Source of the DNA: Roseibium alexandrii DFL-11
GTDB lineage: Bacteria > Pseudomonadota > Alphaproteobacteria > Rhizobiales > Stappiaceae
Assembly (NCBI RefSeq): GCF_000158095.2
Contig: NZ_CM011002.1
Location: 3,948,703 to 4,012,702 of the forward strand
Reading direction: 5' to 3'
DNA: 64,000 nucleotides
The notes below the pieces were generated by a model. That model was not told the DNA's origin. It saw only the letters and a list, made by a program, of their open reading frames with translations, and did no database searches. Positions 16,402 through 24,735 of the stretch are shown here, in pieces. The number at the start of each line of letters is the position of its first letter. Position 1 is the stretch's first letter. A program made the translations under genes and the position numbers.

Positions 16402-19239
16402 TCAGGACGCCTGACGGCGGACTTTGCGTGCAACAGGTGCTGCCGGATCCAGCTCGACCTGGCCTTCAACGGCAGCTGACAAGCGTTCGCGAATGATCTC
16501 CTGGCGCCCGATATTAGCGATTTTCTGGCCTGTCAGATCGGTCACATAAAACACGTCGACTACCTTTTCACCGAATGTGGAAATATGCGCCGAACCGATG
16601 TTGAGATTGAGCGTCGCGATGGACCGGGTGAGGTCGTAAAGCAGACCCGGACGATCGAGGCCGGATACCTCCAGAACTGTGTAGTCATCGGACAAGGTGT
16701 TGTTCAACAGCACTTCGCTCGCCACCTTGAAGGCCTTCATCCGGCCTCTGACCGATCCTTTCTTCGCAACCGGTTCCGGAATCTGTTCGTCGCCGCGCAG
16801 AGTTCTCTCGATCAATGCGGTAATGCGCTCGCCGCGGCGGCGTTCGTCATCATCGCCCGGCAGCTCGCGGCCAATGAAAATCGTATCAAGGGCAAAGCCG
16901 TCCGTTGTCGTATCGATCTGTGCATCAACGATATTGGCCCCGGTCGAATAGCAAGCGCCGGCAATCACCGAGAGAAGACGCGGATGGTCCTGCGCCAGGA
17001 TGGTAAGTTCGGTGACCCCTTCAAATGCCCGCGGCGTCACATCGAACGAGAGTTGTTCGCCATTTTTGTCTGCCTTGTGAAGCAGTTCGGCGTGGGTCTC
17101 CAGCCGATCCGGTTCTGTTCGCAGCCAATACGCCGGATAATGACGGTTCAAATAGGCCTTGCGGTCTTTGTCCGTCCAGTGCCCGAGCCGCGAGACAAGT
17201 TCTTCCTTGGCCTGGGTGATGGCCTGACCGTGGGACATCTTGGAATGTCCGCCGGTCAGGTGCGGTTCGGTGGCGTAGTAAAGCGTTCTGAGCAGCTGCC
17301 CCTTCCAGCCATTGAAAACACCGGGTCCAACGGCGCGAATGTCCGCGACTGTCAGGATCAGGAGCAGCTTCAAACGCTCATGAGATTGGACCGTATGTGC
17401 AAAATCGGTGATGGTTCTGCGGTCCGATAAATCGCGCGACTGGGCGATCGTGCTCATATCGAGATGGTGTTCAATCAGCCAGGCGACCGTTTCGGTTTCC
17501 GCGTCGTTCAACCCGAACCGTGGGCACAGCTTGCGCGCCACCTTTGCACCCGCAATGGAGTGGTCTTCCGGGCGTCCCTTGGCGATGTCATGCAGGAACA
17601 TCGTGACATAAAGCAGTTTCCGGTTCTGAAGCGTGCGGATCAGATCCGTGGACAGCGGATGATCTTCGCCAGAGTCGCCGCGCTCGATCTCGGCCAGAAC
17701 GCCGATCGACCGGATCAGGTGTTCGTCGACCGTGTAGTGGTGGTACATGTTGAACTGCATCATCGCGACGACCTTGCCGAACTCGGGTACGAACCGGCCG
17801 AGGACGCCTGTCTCGTTCATCTTCCGCAAGATCTTTTCCGGATGATTGCGCGATGTGAGCACGGACAAGAACAATCTGTTCGCTTCGGGGTCCTTGCGAA
17901 CGTCGTTGTTGATCAGTTTCAGCGAATGGCGGATGAGCCGGGTCAGGCGCGGATGCATGTTGTAATCATACTTGTCTGCAAGCTGAAACACTCTGAGAAG
18001 ATTGACCGGGTCGGTCTCAAAGATCGTGTCCGCAGTTACACTCAGCCGGTTGTTTTCAACGACGAATCCGGGTGCGCCCTTGACGGGCTGCGGTGCAGTG
18101 TTGTCCGACCGGCCGACACGAAAGCGCCGCATGATGCCGGAAATGCCTCGCCCGCGCGGGTCTTTTACGTGTTCGTCTTCCAGAGCGGCACACAGGATGC
18201 GCGTCAAGTCACCGACTTCCTTGGCGATCAGGAAGTAGTGCTTCATGAAGCGCTCGACATCCTTCATGCCCGGATGCTGGGTGTAGCCGAGCCGCACTGC
18301 GATCTCGCGCTGAACATCGAACGACAGACGTTCTTCCGGGCGGCCGGTCAAGAAATGCAAGTGGCAACGAACCGCCCAGAGAAAGTCCTCTGCGCGGCGG
18401 AAACGGGTTCTTTCGGCCCGTTTCAAAACGCCGATTTTCACCAGTTCCGACTGGCTCGACACCTGGTAGTGATATTTGGCGATCCAGAACAACGTGTTGA
18501 GATCCCGAAGGCCGCCCTTGCCCTCCTTGATATTTGGTTCAACGAGATAACGGGATGTGCCTTGGCGGCGGTGCCGTTCGTCACGTTCCTGCAGCTTGGC
18601 CGCAATGAATTCGGAGCTGGTGCCTTCCACGACTTCCTTTTGGAAGCGCGCAACGAGGTTTTCGAACAAATCTTCGTCGCCCCAGATGTGCCGGGCTTCC
18701 AAAATTGCTGTGCGGATCGTCATGTCCGTCTTTGAAAGCCGGATGCATTCGTCGATGTTTCGTGTTGCGTGGCCGACCTTGAAGCCCAGATCCCAGAGCA
18801 TGTAGAGGATGTATTCGACAATCTGCTCACCCCATGGGGTCTGCTTGTAAGGCAGGACGAACAACAGATCGATATCTGAACCAGGCGCCAGTGTGCCGCG
18901 TCCGTATCCGCCAACAGCGACAACCGACATGCGTTCGGCGGCCGACGGGTTCTTGATCCGGTAGATGTGGTACAAGGCGAAATCGTAGATAACCCGGATG
19001 ATTTCATCCTGGATGAAAGACAGGCGCTGGGCACACAGAAGTCCACCACCATCATCGGCCAGTTTGTCTTCGGCAATTTTCCGGGCATCCCGAACCGCAG
19101 TTTTCAACTCGCCCAGAACAGCGTTGCGGACCTTGGGATCAGAACCTTCACCATCGGTTGCCTCAGTCAGCGCCGTCAGGCGTGCTCGCAGTGCATCGGC
19201 GTCGATCAATCCGGAGTGGTCGTCTTGGGTGGATGTCAT
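16402..19239 (-). CDS. glnD: bifunctional [protein-PII] uridylyltransferase / uridylyl-removing enzyme
   Basis: Nitrogen sensor: it uridylylates PII proteins when glutamine is low and deuridylylates them when it is high. The 945-residue chain shows the nucleotidyltransferase domain (GGYGRGTLAPGSDIDLLF, about residue 108), a central HD phosphohydrolase domain (MFLHDIAKGRPEDHS, about residue 550) and two C-terminal ACT domains that bind glutamine (ELTILAQDHPRLLS and LEVSGLDRPGLLYD). All four modules appear intact. It is transcribed 97 bases after the XRE regulator gene and ahead of murJ. Confidence 0.96.
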   Translation of the reverse strand: MTSTQDDHSGLIDADALRARLTALTEATDGEGSDPKVRNAVLGELKTAVRDARKIAEDKLADDGGGLLCAQRLSFIQDEIIRVIYDFALYHIYRIKNPSAAERMSVVAVGGYGRGTLAPGSDIDLLFVLPYKQTPWGEQIVEYILYMLWDLGFKVGHATRNIDECIRLSKTDMTIRTAILEARHIWGDEDLFENLVARFQKEVVEGTSSEFIAAKLQERDERHRRQGTSRYLVEPNIKEGKGGLRDLNTLFWIAKYHYQVSSQSELVKIGVLKRAERTRFRRAEDFLWAVRCHLHFLTGRPEERLSFDVQREIAVRLGYTQHPGMKDVERFMKHYFLIAKEVGDLTRILCAALEDEHVKDPRGRGISGIMRRFRVGRSDNTAPQPVKGAPGFVVENNRLSVTADTIFETDPVNLLRVFQLADKYDYNMHPRLTRLIRHSLKLINNDVRKDPEANRLFLSVLTSRNHPEKILRKMNETGVLGRFVPEFGKVVAMMQFNMYHHYTVDEHLIRSIGVLAEIERGDSGEDHPLSTDLIRTLQNRKLLYVTMFLHDIAKGRPEDHSIAGAKVARKLCPRFGLNDAETETVAWLIEHHLDMSTIAQSRDLSDRRTITDFAHTVQSHERLKLLLILTVADIRAVGPGVFNGWKGQLLRTLYYATEPHLTGGHSKMSHGQAITQAKEELVSRLGHWTDKDRKAYLNRHYPAYWLRTEPDRLETHAELLHKADKNGEQLSFDVTPRAFEGVTELTILAQDHPRLLSVIAGACYSTGANIVDAQIDTTTDGFALDTIFIGRELPGDDDERRRGERITALIERTLRGDEQIPEPVAKKGSVRGRMKAFKVASEVLLNNTLSDDYTVLEVSGLDRPGLLYDLTRSIATLNLNIGSAHISTFGEKVVDVFYVTDLTGQKIANIGRQEIIRERLSAAVEGQVELDPAAPVARKVRRQAS

Positions 19240-19336
19240 ACCGATCTCAAACTTCCAAAAAAGGTCATTGCCGAATTGCGGCGAGCGCGCGGTTTATAGC
19301 GCTTTCATAATAAGGACGTGTAAATACCGATGCACG

Positions 19337-19708
19337 TCAGATGTCGTCTTTTACGGCGGCAACGCGCAGTTGGTGCAGCAGCCCTTCGAGAGAGGCATCG
19401 GAAAGGCCGCCGATTTTCAGGGCGAGTTGATTGGCAAGTTCTGTTGCCTTGGGGTTCATGCCTGCGGTGTCGATAGTGATGCGGGGATCGGAGAGCTCGG
19501 CAAGACGCTGGATCTCCTCTGCCTCGTCCCAGATCACATTGAAGTAGGCAATGATCCTTTGCACCAAAAACCAGGTCGGTTTGCCCCGCTTGCCATGTTC
19601 CAGTGCGGAGAGATAGGCGCTGGAGACGGACAGGGCCGCTGCCATTTCCTTCAAGGAAACGCCCTGTTTTGTTCTGAGTTCACGGATTTTAGCCCCAAGA
19701 GGTGTCAC
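19337..19708 (-). CDS. XRE-family helix-turn-helix regulator
   Basis: A 123-residue protein with an N-terminal Cro/CI-type helix-turn-helix at about residues 6-60 (IRELRTKQGVSLKEMAAALSVSSAYLSALEHGKRG). The C-terminal half is helical without a recognised ligand domain. It starts four bases after the Smr-domain gene stops, so it belongs to the Tim44-mltA-smr transcript and may connect that envelope cluster to a regulatory input. Its targets cannot be inferred from the sequence. Confidence 0.85.
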   Translation of the reverse strand: MTPLGAKIRELRTKQGVSLKEMAAALSVSSAYLSALEHGKRGKPTWFLVQRIIAYFNVIWDEAEEIQRLAELSDPRITIDTAGMNPKATELANQLALKIGGLSDASLEGLLHQLRVAAVKDDI

Positions 19709-19712
19709 GTTC

Positions 19713-20279
19713 CTACCTGCGTCTTCTTATTCGCACATACAGCGCACCAGAGCCGCCGTGGGTTGTATGGGCTTCTTCATAGCCCACGACAAGATGGCGC
19801 ACATCCGGCATTGCCAGCCATTGCGGTACCATTCTGCGCAAAACTCCGCGTTCGTCCATATAGGCATAGCCGGGCCCGCCGCCCTTTCCGGTAATCACCA
19901 GCACGACCTTGTGTCCCCGCGCCTGGGCTTCATAGAGAAATCCGCGCAAGCGATCGTGGGCTCTGTCCTGCGTCAGTCCGTGCAGGTCGATGCGGGCGTC
20001 GATCTGCTTTACACCGCGCACAAGTTTCTTGCGGTACCGGTGCTCAAGCTGCCGCAATGGCGGCGGTGCCACGGGTTTCGCCGGTTCGGGCGCATGGATA
20101 GCGGTTGATGTTTTGGGAGATTTTGCAGCCGCCTTGGGTGTTGCATCTATGAACTGCTCCAGCTCCGCCATTTGAGCCTTGGCGCGCTCTGCATCAAGCG
20201 GTGTGGCTGTTTTGGCGACCTTGCCCCAGAGCTCCCGGTCTTCGGGAGACAGCATGCCCTTTCTGCCGCGCTTGCTCAT
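19713..20279 (-). CDS. Smr (MutS2-type) domain protein
   Basis: A 188-residue protein. After a charged, Ala/Pro-rich N-terminal half, residues about 105-185 form an Smr domain: DLHGLTQDRAHDRL, then VLVITGKGG and a closing ALYVRIRRRR. Stand-alone Smr domains are reported as nicking nucleases or as RNA-binding proteins at collided ribosomes; which applies here is unknown. The ATG at 20279 is preferred because the upstream extension overlaps mltA. Only four bases separate it from the mltA stop. Confidence 0.87.
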   Translation of the reverse strand: MSKRGRKGMLSPEDRELWGKVAKTATPLDAERAKAQMAELEQFIDATPKAAAKSPKTSTAIHAPEPAKPVAPPPLRQLEHRYRKKLVRGVKQIDARIDLHGLTQDRAHDRLRGFLYEAQARGHKVVLVITGKGGGPGYAYMDERGVLRRMVPQWLAMPDVRHLVVGYEEAHTTHGGSGALYVRIRRRR

Positions 20280-20283
20280 GCCG

Positions 20284-21468
20284 TCAGTTCCCGAGGCCAG
20301 TTGAGCGCCTGGGCAGCAACACAGTAAAGGTGGCTCCATGCCGGATCTCACCGGCAATGCGTCCGGCATCGTCTCCGGAGCCGACAAAGATGTCGCCTCG
20401 GGATTGACCCTTGATCGCGGAGCCCGTGTCGTCGGCCACCATCAGGCGGCGGTATTGATTACCGGGCCGCTGCAGATCTTCAAACTCCGCAGAAACAAAT
20501 ACAGGCACCCCATACGGCATTACGCTGTCGTCGATTGCCAGACTTCGGCCGGGTACGAGAGGCAGTCCGGCTGCGCCGATTGGTCCTTCGTTTGTTGCAG
20601 CTTCAGTAACTTCCCGGAAGAAAATGTAGGACCGGTTCTCCTTGAAAAGCAGGTCCCGTTCATCCGGGTTTTGTTCCAGCCAGCGGCGCAAGCCGGACAT
20701 TGTGAAGTCTTCCGGGGAGCCCTCACCACGTTGAACCAACAACCGGGCAATTCCGGTGTAGGGGTGGCCGGTTTTTCCGGCATACCCGACCCGCATCGTT
20801 GTGCCGTCAGATAGTTTCAATCGCGCCGAGCCCTGGACATGGATGAAGTAAGCGTCGATCGGACTGCGGAGCCAGACCAGTTCCAGATCCTCGCCATCAA
20901 GGGCGCCATCCATGATGGCCCCGCGGTCTGGCATTTCGATGACTTGGCCGTTGATCTTGCGGCCATGTGTCAGGTGCCTTGGCCAACCAGAAGGACGGGC
21001 CTTTGCTGGGACGTGAACCAGCCCATCCGGTTTTTTCAGAAGCGGGACGTTGAATTCGGCTGTTTTTTCGCGGGACCCGGCCACTTCAGGTTCGAAATAC
21101 CCAGTTACGAACCCCGGCTCACGAACCTGAAAAGGCTCGAAATGGATTTCAAAAAACGAGCGCGCATCCTTTGACGCTTGGGCCGCCTTGCACAGCGCGT
21201 TGCGATGGTCTTTGGAAAGCTGGAATGGTCCCCGGTTTGCATCTGACGGTGCACCAGACCCACAGAACCGCTTGAACGCGACAAGTGCGTCTGCGTGCTG
21301 ATCCGTTGACCAACCGATGAGATCGGCAAATTGGACTGGTGTCAGATCGGCAGATTGGATCGGGCCTTGTGCCATGGCAGTTAAAGGTCCTGCAACAAAA
21401 AGAGACGCGGCAAAAGCCGCGCCCTTAAATAATATTGCCAAACCAGACGGCCGCGTTGATCCGCGCAT
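20284..21468 (-). CDS. mltA: membrane-bound lytic murein transglycosylase A
   Basis: Cleaves peptidoglycan glycan strands to 1,6-anhydro-muropeptides. The 394-residue product has an N-terminal hydrophobic export segment (about residues 12-33), the MltA domain (VTGYFEPEVAGSR, VHVQGSARL, VGYAGKTGHPYTGI) and the C-terminal 3D domain (MVADDTGSAIKG) with its conserved aspartates. I see no lipobox cysteine, so anchoring would be by signal anchor or a soluble periplasmic form. The ATG at 21468 is chosen because the longer frame overlaps the Tim44-like gene; it begins 22 bases after that gene stops. Confidence 0.92.
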   Translation of the reverse strand: MRGSTRPSGLAILFKGAAFAASLFVAGPLTAMAQGPIQSADLTPVQFADLIGWSTDQHADALVAFKRFCGSGAPSDANRGPFQLSKDHRNALCKAAQASKDARSFFEIHFEPFQVREPGFVTGYFEPEVAGSREKTAEFNVPLLKKPDGLVHVPAKARPSGWPRHLTHGRKINGQVIEMPDRGAIMDGALDGEDLELVWLRSPIDAYFIHVQGSARLKLSDGTTMRVGYAGKTGHPYTGIARLLVQRGEGSPEDFTMSGLRRWLEQNPDERDLLFKENRSYIFFREVTEAATNEGPIGAAGLPLVPGRSLAIDDSVMPYGVPVFVSAEFEDLQRPGNQYRRLMVADDTGSAIKGQSRGDIFVGSGDDAGRIAGEIRHGATFTVLLPRRSTGLGN

Positions 21469-21490
21469 GCCTGCCGGGGCGCTCACGGAT

Positions 21491-22228
21491 TTACTCGGCA
21501 GATTCGGTCGCGACCAGCTTCCAGTTCGGATCCCGCGTAGCGGTGTCACGTGCGAAGGTCCAGATGTCTATGACTTCCGTAACCTTGGCCGGATCACCAT
21601 CAACAACTTCACCGCCCTTGTCGCGCGTTGCAGAGATCAGCTGGCTGTGGATCCGTACAGTGACTTGCGCAGTGGTGTCTTTAAGAGCCGCTTCCACGAT
21701 TTCCGCTTTGTCGATGCCAACGAACGTGGACTCGATCGTCTCACCGCGTTTTTCACGATCGTCGATCGCCGCGCTAAAGCCTTCGAACACATCACGGGAC
21801 AGAAGATTTTTGAGAGCCTTCTTGTCGCCATCGGCAAACGCCATCACGATCATTTCGTAAGCCGCTTTGGCGCCTTGGATGAACGGCTCCGGCTCAAAGC
21901 TGCGGTCAACCGACAGAATTTGCTTCAGCGCATTGTTCAGCGCAGACCCGGCCGGTGCAACCTTGTCGATGACAACTTCACCATCTTCTTCCTGACGCGC
22001 CGGAGCCATGTCGTCGTAACCTTCCGGCGATTGTTGCCCTTGATGTGGCAGCGGAATGACGTTGTCCTGGCCGTTGGCCTGACCATTTTGCTGCTCTGGC
22101 TTTGAATAGGGGTCAAACGGTGGGCGTTCCTCGCCGGTGCGTTTGCCGAGAACAGAGCGCAACCGGAACAAAATGAACACCGCCAGTCCAAGAAGCAGCA
22201 GATTTAGGGGATCAAAAATTTCATTCAT
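21491..22228 (-). CDS. Tim44/TimA-like membrane-anchored protein
   Basis: A 245-residue protein with an N-terminal membrane helix (about residues 8-24, LNLLLLGLAVFILFRLRS), a polar Gln/Pro-rich linker and a C-terminal Tim44-like domain (about 95-240; FIQGAKAAYEMIVMAFADGD, DPNWKLVATES). In alphaproteobacteria such proteins are the relatives of mitochondrial Tim44 and are thought to act at the inner membrane. Position at the head of mltA-smr and opposite fxsA is usual for the group. Its precise partner is not evident here. Confidence 0.88.
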   Translation of the reverse strand: MNEIFDPLNLLLLGLAVFILFRLRSVLGKRTGEERPPFDPYSKPEQQNGQANGQDNVIPLPHQGQQSPEGYDDMAPARQEEDGEVVIDKVAPAGSALNNALKQILSVDRSFEPEPFIQGAKAAYEMIVMAFADGDKKALKNLLSRDVFEGFSAAIDDREKRGETIESTFVGIDKAEIVEAALKDTTAQVTVRIHSQLISATRDKGGEVVDGDPAKVTEVIDIWTFARDTATRDPNWKLVATESAE

Positions 22229-22481
22229 CTTCTATTCCGGCTACCCTTTCAGAGGCTGGTAGGCTGCCCCTGACTTGTTTTGCAAGGCCCGTGCGATGCA
22301 CGTTTAGGTCAGATATGTTCTATTTAGTGGGTTCTTCAACCAGCATCCAGACCCAAGAGCAAGACTGAATTTGATCGAAGTGCACATTCCTTGCGACCGG
22401 CCGCTCGCATTTTTGTGACAGAGTGTCTACATCTTGGATCAGATAGTACAGATTTTCACCCTACCAGACGATGGAGCCTCC

Positions 22482-23003
22482 GTGGGACTTTATATCATAG
22501 CAGGCATAATACTCCTGCCTCTGATCGAAATCTCGGTTTTCATTTGGGTTGGCGAGCTTCTTGGGGTTCTGCCGACGATCCTTTTGACCGTGCTGACGGC
22601 CATGGCCGGCACACTCATGCTGCGTCAGCAGGGGCTGTCGCTCTTGATGCGTATGCAAAAGGAACTCGATGGCGGGCGGGCACCGGGCAACGAGGTTATG
22701 CAAGGCGCTATGATTGTGCTGGCGAGTATCCTGCTTTTGATCCCGGGGTTTGTCACGGACGCCATCGGTTTGCTGCTGTTTATTCCGCCGGTCCGCGAAA
22801 GTCTTGCGAAGTTCATAATTGCGCGCTCCAACGTTGTGATCATGGAGGGCGGAACCATGCGTCCGCGGAACGAGGACGGTGTTGTGGATCTGGATGCGGA
22901 CGACTGGAAAGAGACCGATCATGGTCCGGACGCCGGAAGCCAAACGCCCGGTCAGCCGCGCATCAGTCCTTGGAACGATGGGTCGGAAAAACCGAACTCA
23001 TAG
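22482..23003 (+). CDS. fxsA: FxsA family membrane protein
   Basis: A 173-residue protein of the FxsA family, known from E. coli overexpression that relieves F-exclusion of phage T7. It has two or three hydrophobic segments (YIIAGIILLPLIEISVFIWVG at the N terminus, then IVLASILLLIPGFVTDAIG) and a polar C-terminal tail. I choose GTG at 22482, five bases after GGAG; the TTG 48 bases earlier has no ribosome binding site. It diverges from the Tim44-like gene. A secB gene, which I would expect next to it in related genomes, is absent. Confidence 0.86.
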   Translation: MGLYIIAGIILLPLIEISVFIWVGELLGVLPTILLTVLTAMAGTLMLRQQGLSLLMRMQKELDGGRAPGNEVMQGAMIVLASILLLIPGFVTDAIGLLLFIPPVRESLAKFIIARSNVVIMEGGTMRPRNEDGVVDLDADDWKETDHGPDAGSQTPGQPRISPWNDGSEKPNS

Positions 23004-23118
23004 ATTGTTTGCCAATTCCGCAAGAAATCACCGAAACGTGACTTTGCTTTATGCGTAATTTTTACCGGTTGCGCGCTAGACCTGCCCGAATTGGGGATTT
23101 CCGCAGCAGGTAACGGAT

Positions 23119-24153
23119 ATGGTACAGGCTCCGCGCGTCGATTGGGTTGATACGGCTAAAGGCATTTGCATTGTCTTTGTCGTCATGATGCATGCCGTTC
23201 TGGGTGTTGAGGCTGCGGCGGGAGAAACCGGTTGGATGCATGCGGTCATCGCCTTTGCCGCCCCCTTCCGGATGCCGGATTTCTTTCTGATCTCCGGGCT
23301 CTTTCTGGCTAACGTCATCACCCGGGACTGGAAGCTCTATCTCGACCGGAAAGTCGTTCATTTCGCTTACTTTTATGTGCTCTGGATGACCATTCAGTTC
23401 GCCGTGAAGGCGCCGGTCTTTGCCGGTGAAATGGGCTGGGCCGGGGCGTTTCAGTTCTATCTGGTTAGCTTCTTTCAGCCCTTTGGCACGTTGTGGTTCA
23501 TTTACATGCTTCCGATCTTCTTTGTTGTCTGCAAATTTGCGTATGACAAAGGGGTGCCCTGGCAAATCATGCTGGGTATCGCGGCTCTTTTGCAGATCGC
23601 GCCGATCCATACCGGCTGGCTTTTGGTTGATGAGTTCGCATCGCGCTTCGTTTATTTTTATGCTGGCTACATTTTCGCGCCAAAAATCTTTGAGCTTGCA
23701 GAGTGGGCGCGGGACCGGGTCAGCCTGAGCCTCGCGCTGCTACTCGTCTGGGGCGTCATCAACGGTGGTCTGGTCTTTATTGGCTGGTCTGAATTGCCAC
23801 TCGTGTCGCTGGCACTCGGAGCAGCCGGCGCGTGTGCGATCATTCTCACCAGCGCGCTCATCGTCAAAGCCGGCAGCATGGATTTCCTGCGCCACTTCGG
23901 CGCAAACTCTATCGTGATCTATCTGGCGTTCTTCTTCCCGATGGGTCTCACGCGGGTGATCCTGCTGAAACTCGATATTCTTGACATCGGCACCGTGTCG
24001 CTGATCGTGAATATCGTCGCCGTCATTGCGCCGGTGATCCTGTTGTGGGTCATCGAGAAAACCGGCATTGGCTGGTTCTTGTTCAAACGGCCGGAATGGG
24101 CCTATCTCGGCGGCACCTACGGCCGGAAAACGGCACCCCAAGCGGCGGAGTGA
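23119..24153 (+). CDS. acyltransferase-3 family membrane protein
   Basis: A 344-residue protein with about ten membrane helices and the signature of the acyltransferase-3/OpgC family: VDTAKGICIVFVVMMHA at the N terminus with its conserved histidine, followed by FRMPDFFLISGLF with the conserved arginine. Such enzymes O-acylate surface sugars, lipids or glucans using acyl donors from the cytoplasm. The acceptor is unknown, as no polysaccharide genes adjoin it. It occupies the position after fxsA. The ATG lies 115 bases downstream of fxsA. Confidence 0.86.
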   Translation: MVQAPRVDWVDTAKGICIVFVVMMHAVLGVEAAAGETGWMHAVIAFAAPFRMPDFFLISGLFLANVITRDWKLYLDRKVVHFAYFYVLWMTIQFAVKAPVFAGEMGWAGAFQFYLVSFFQPFGTLWFIYMLPIFFVVCKFAYDKGVPWQIMLGIAALLQIAPIHTGWLLVDEFASRFVYFYAGYIFAPKIFELAEWARDRVSLSLALLLVWGVINGGLVFIGWSELPLVSLALGAAGACAIILTSALIVKAGSMDFLRHFGANSIVIYLAFFFPMGLTRVILLKLDILDIGTVSLIVNIVAVIAPVILLWVIEKTGIGWFLFKRPEWAYLGGTYGRKTAPQAAE

Positions 24154-24173
24154 CAGGAGAATTTTCGCACCCT

Positions 24174-24635
24174 TCAATTCTTAGGCTTAGAGGCCTTGGC
24201 CCTTTCAAGCCTAGGTGCCTTGCGATATGGACCGAACAAAAAGTGGTCTAGAAAAAACAAGCAAACAAAAAGAAGCAAAGCCGCAGGGCCGATCTTACTA
24301 ATGAGATCATAGCTATCGCTCTTGATTGCCATGAACATTAAGATCGAAATTGCCAAAAATGCAGCCGTTAAAGCGCGGTATGAATACGCTTTAAGGAGAG
24401 ATATCCATTCCCGGTCAGACCTAGCTTCTTCGAGTTTTTCGATCATAACCGCGTACCTGTTCAACACGCGAAGTATCGCAACCCATAAAAGGGATAGGAG
24501 GAGAACGCTAAATGCTGTGGTGAATTCAAACGCTTTTATGTCAAACAAGAAAACATAGACGCCCGAAGCAACTAGAATAGAAAATCCAAAATCGCTCTTT
24601 GATAAAGGCGCGGGAATTGATGCAGTTTTATCCAT
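24174..24635 (-). CDS. hypothetical membrane protein, AT-rich
   Basis: A 153-residue protein with four hydrophobic segments in two pairs (about residues 15-55 and 92-137), separated by a charged cytosolic stretch (LEEARSDREWISLL), ending in a Lys/Arg-rich tail. No family is recognised. Base composition is clearly more AT-rich than in polA or the acyltransferase beside it, which suggests recent transfer or a fast-evolving orphan. The ATG at 24635 gives MDKTASIPAPLSK; an earlier ATG would add 14 residues. It converges with the acyltransferase gene, 20 bases away. Confidence 0.65.
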   Translation of the reverse strand: MDKTASIPAPLSKSDFGFSILVASGVYVFLFDIKAFEFTTAFSVLLLSLLWVAILRVLNRYAVMIEKLEEARSDREWISLLKAYSYRALTAAFLAISILMFMAIKSDSYDLISKIGPAALLLFVCLFFLDHFLFGPYRKAPRLERAKASKPKN

Positions 24636-24735
24636 CGAACTTCGATCTTTAATTGTATATTTGAAACATACACCCATTCTGGAAATTTAAAATAGGCTAT
24701 TGCTCAACAGCGCGTTCAAGGGCATCGTCCGCGCC

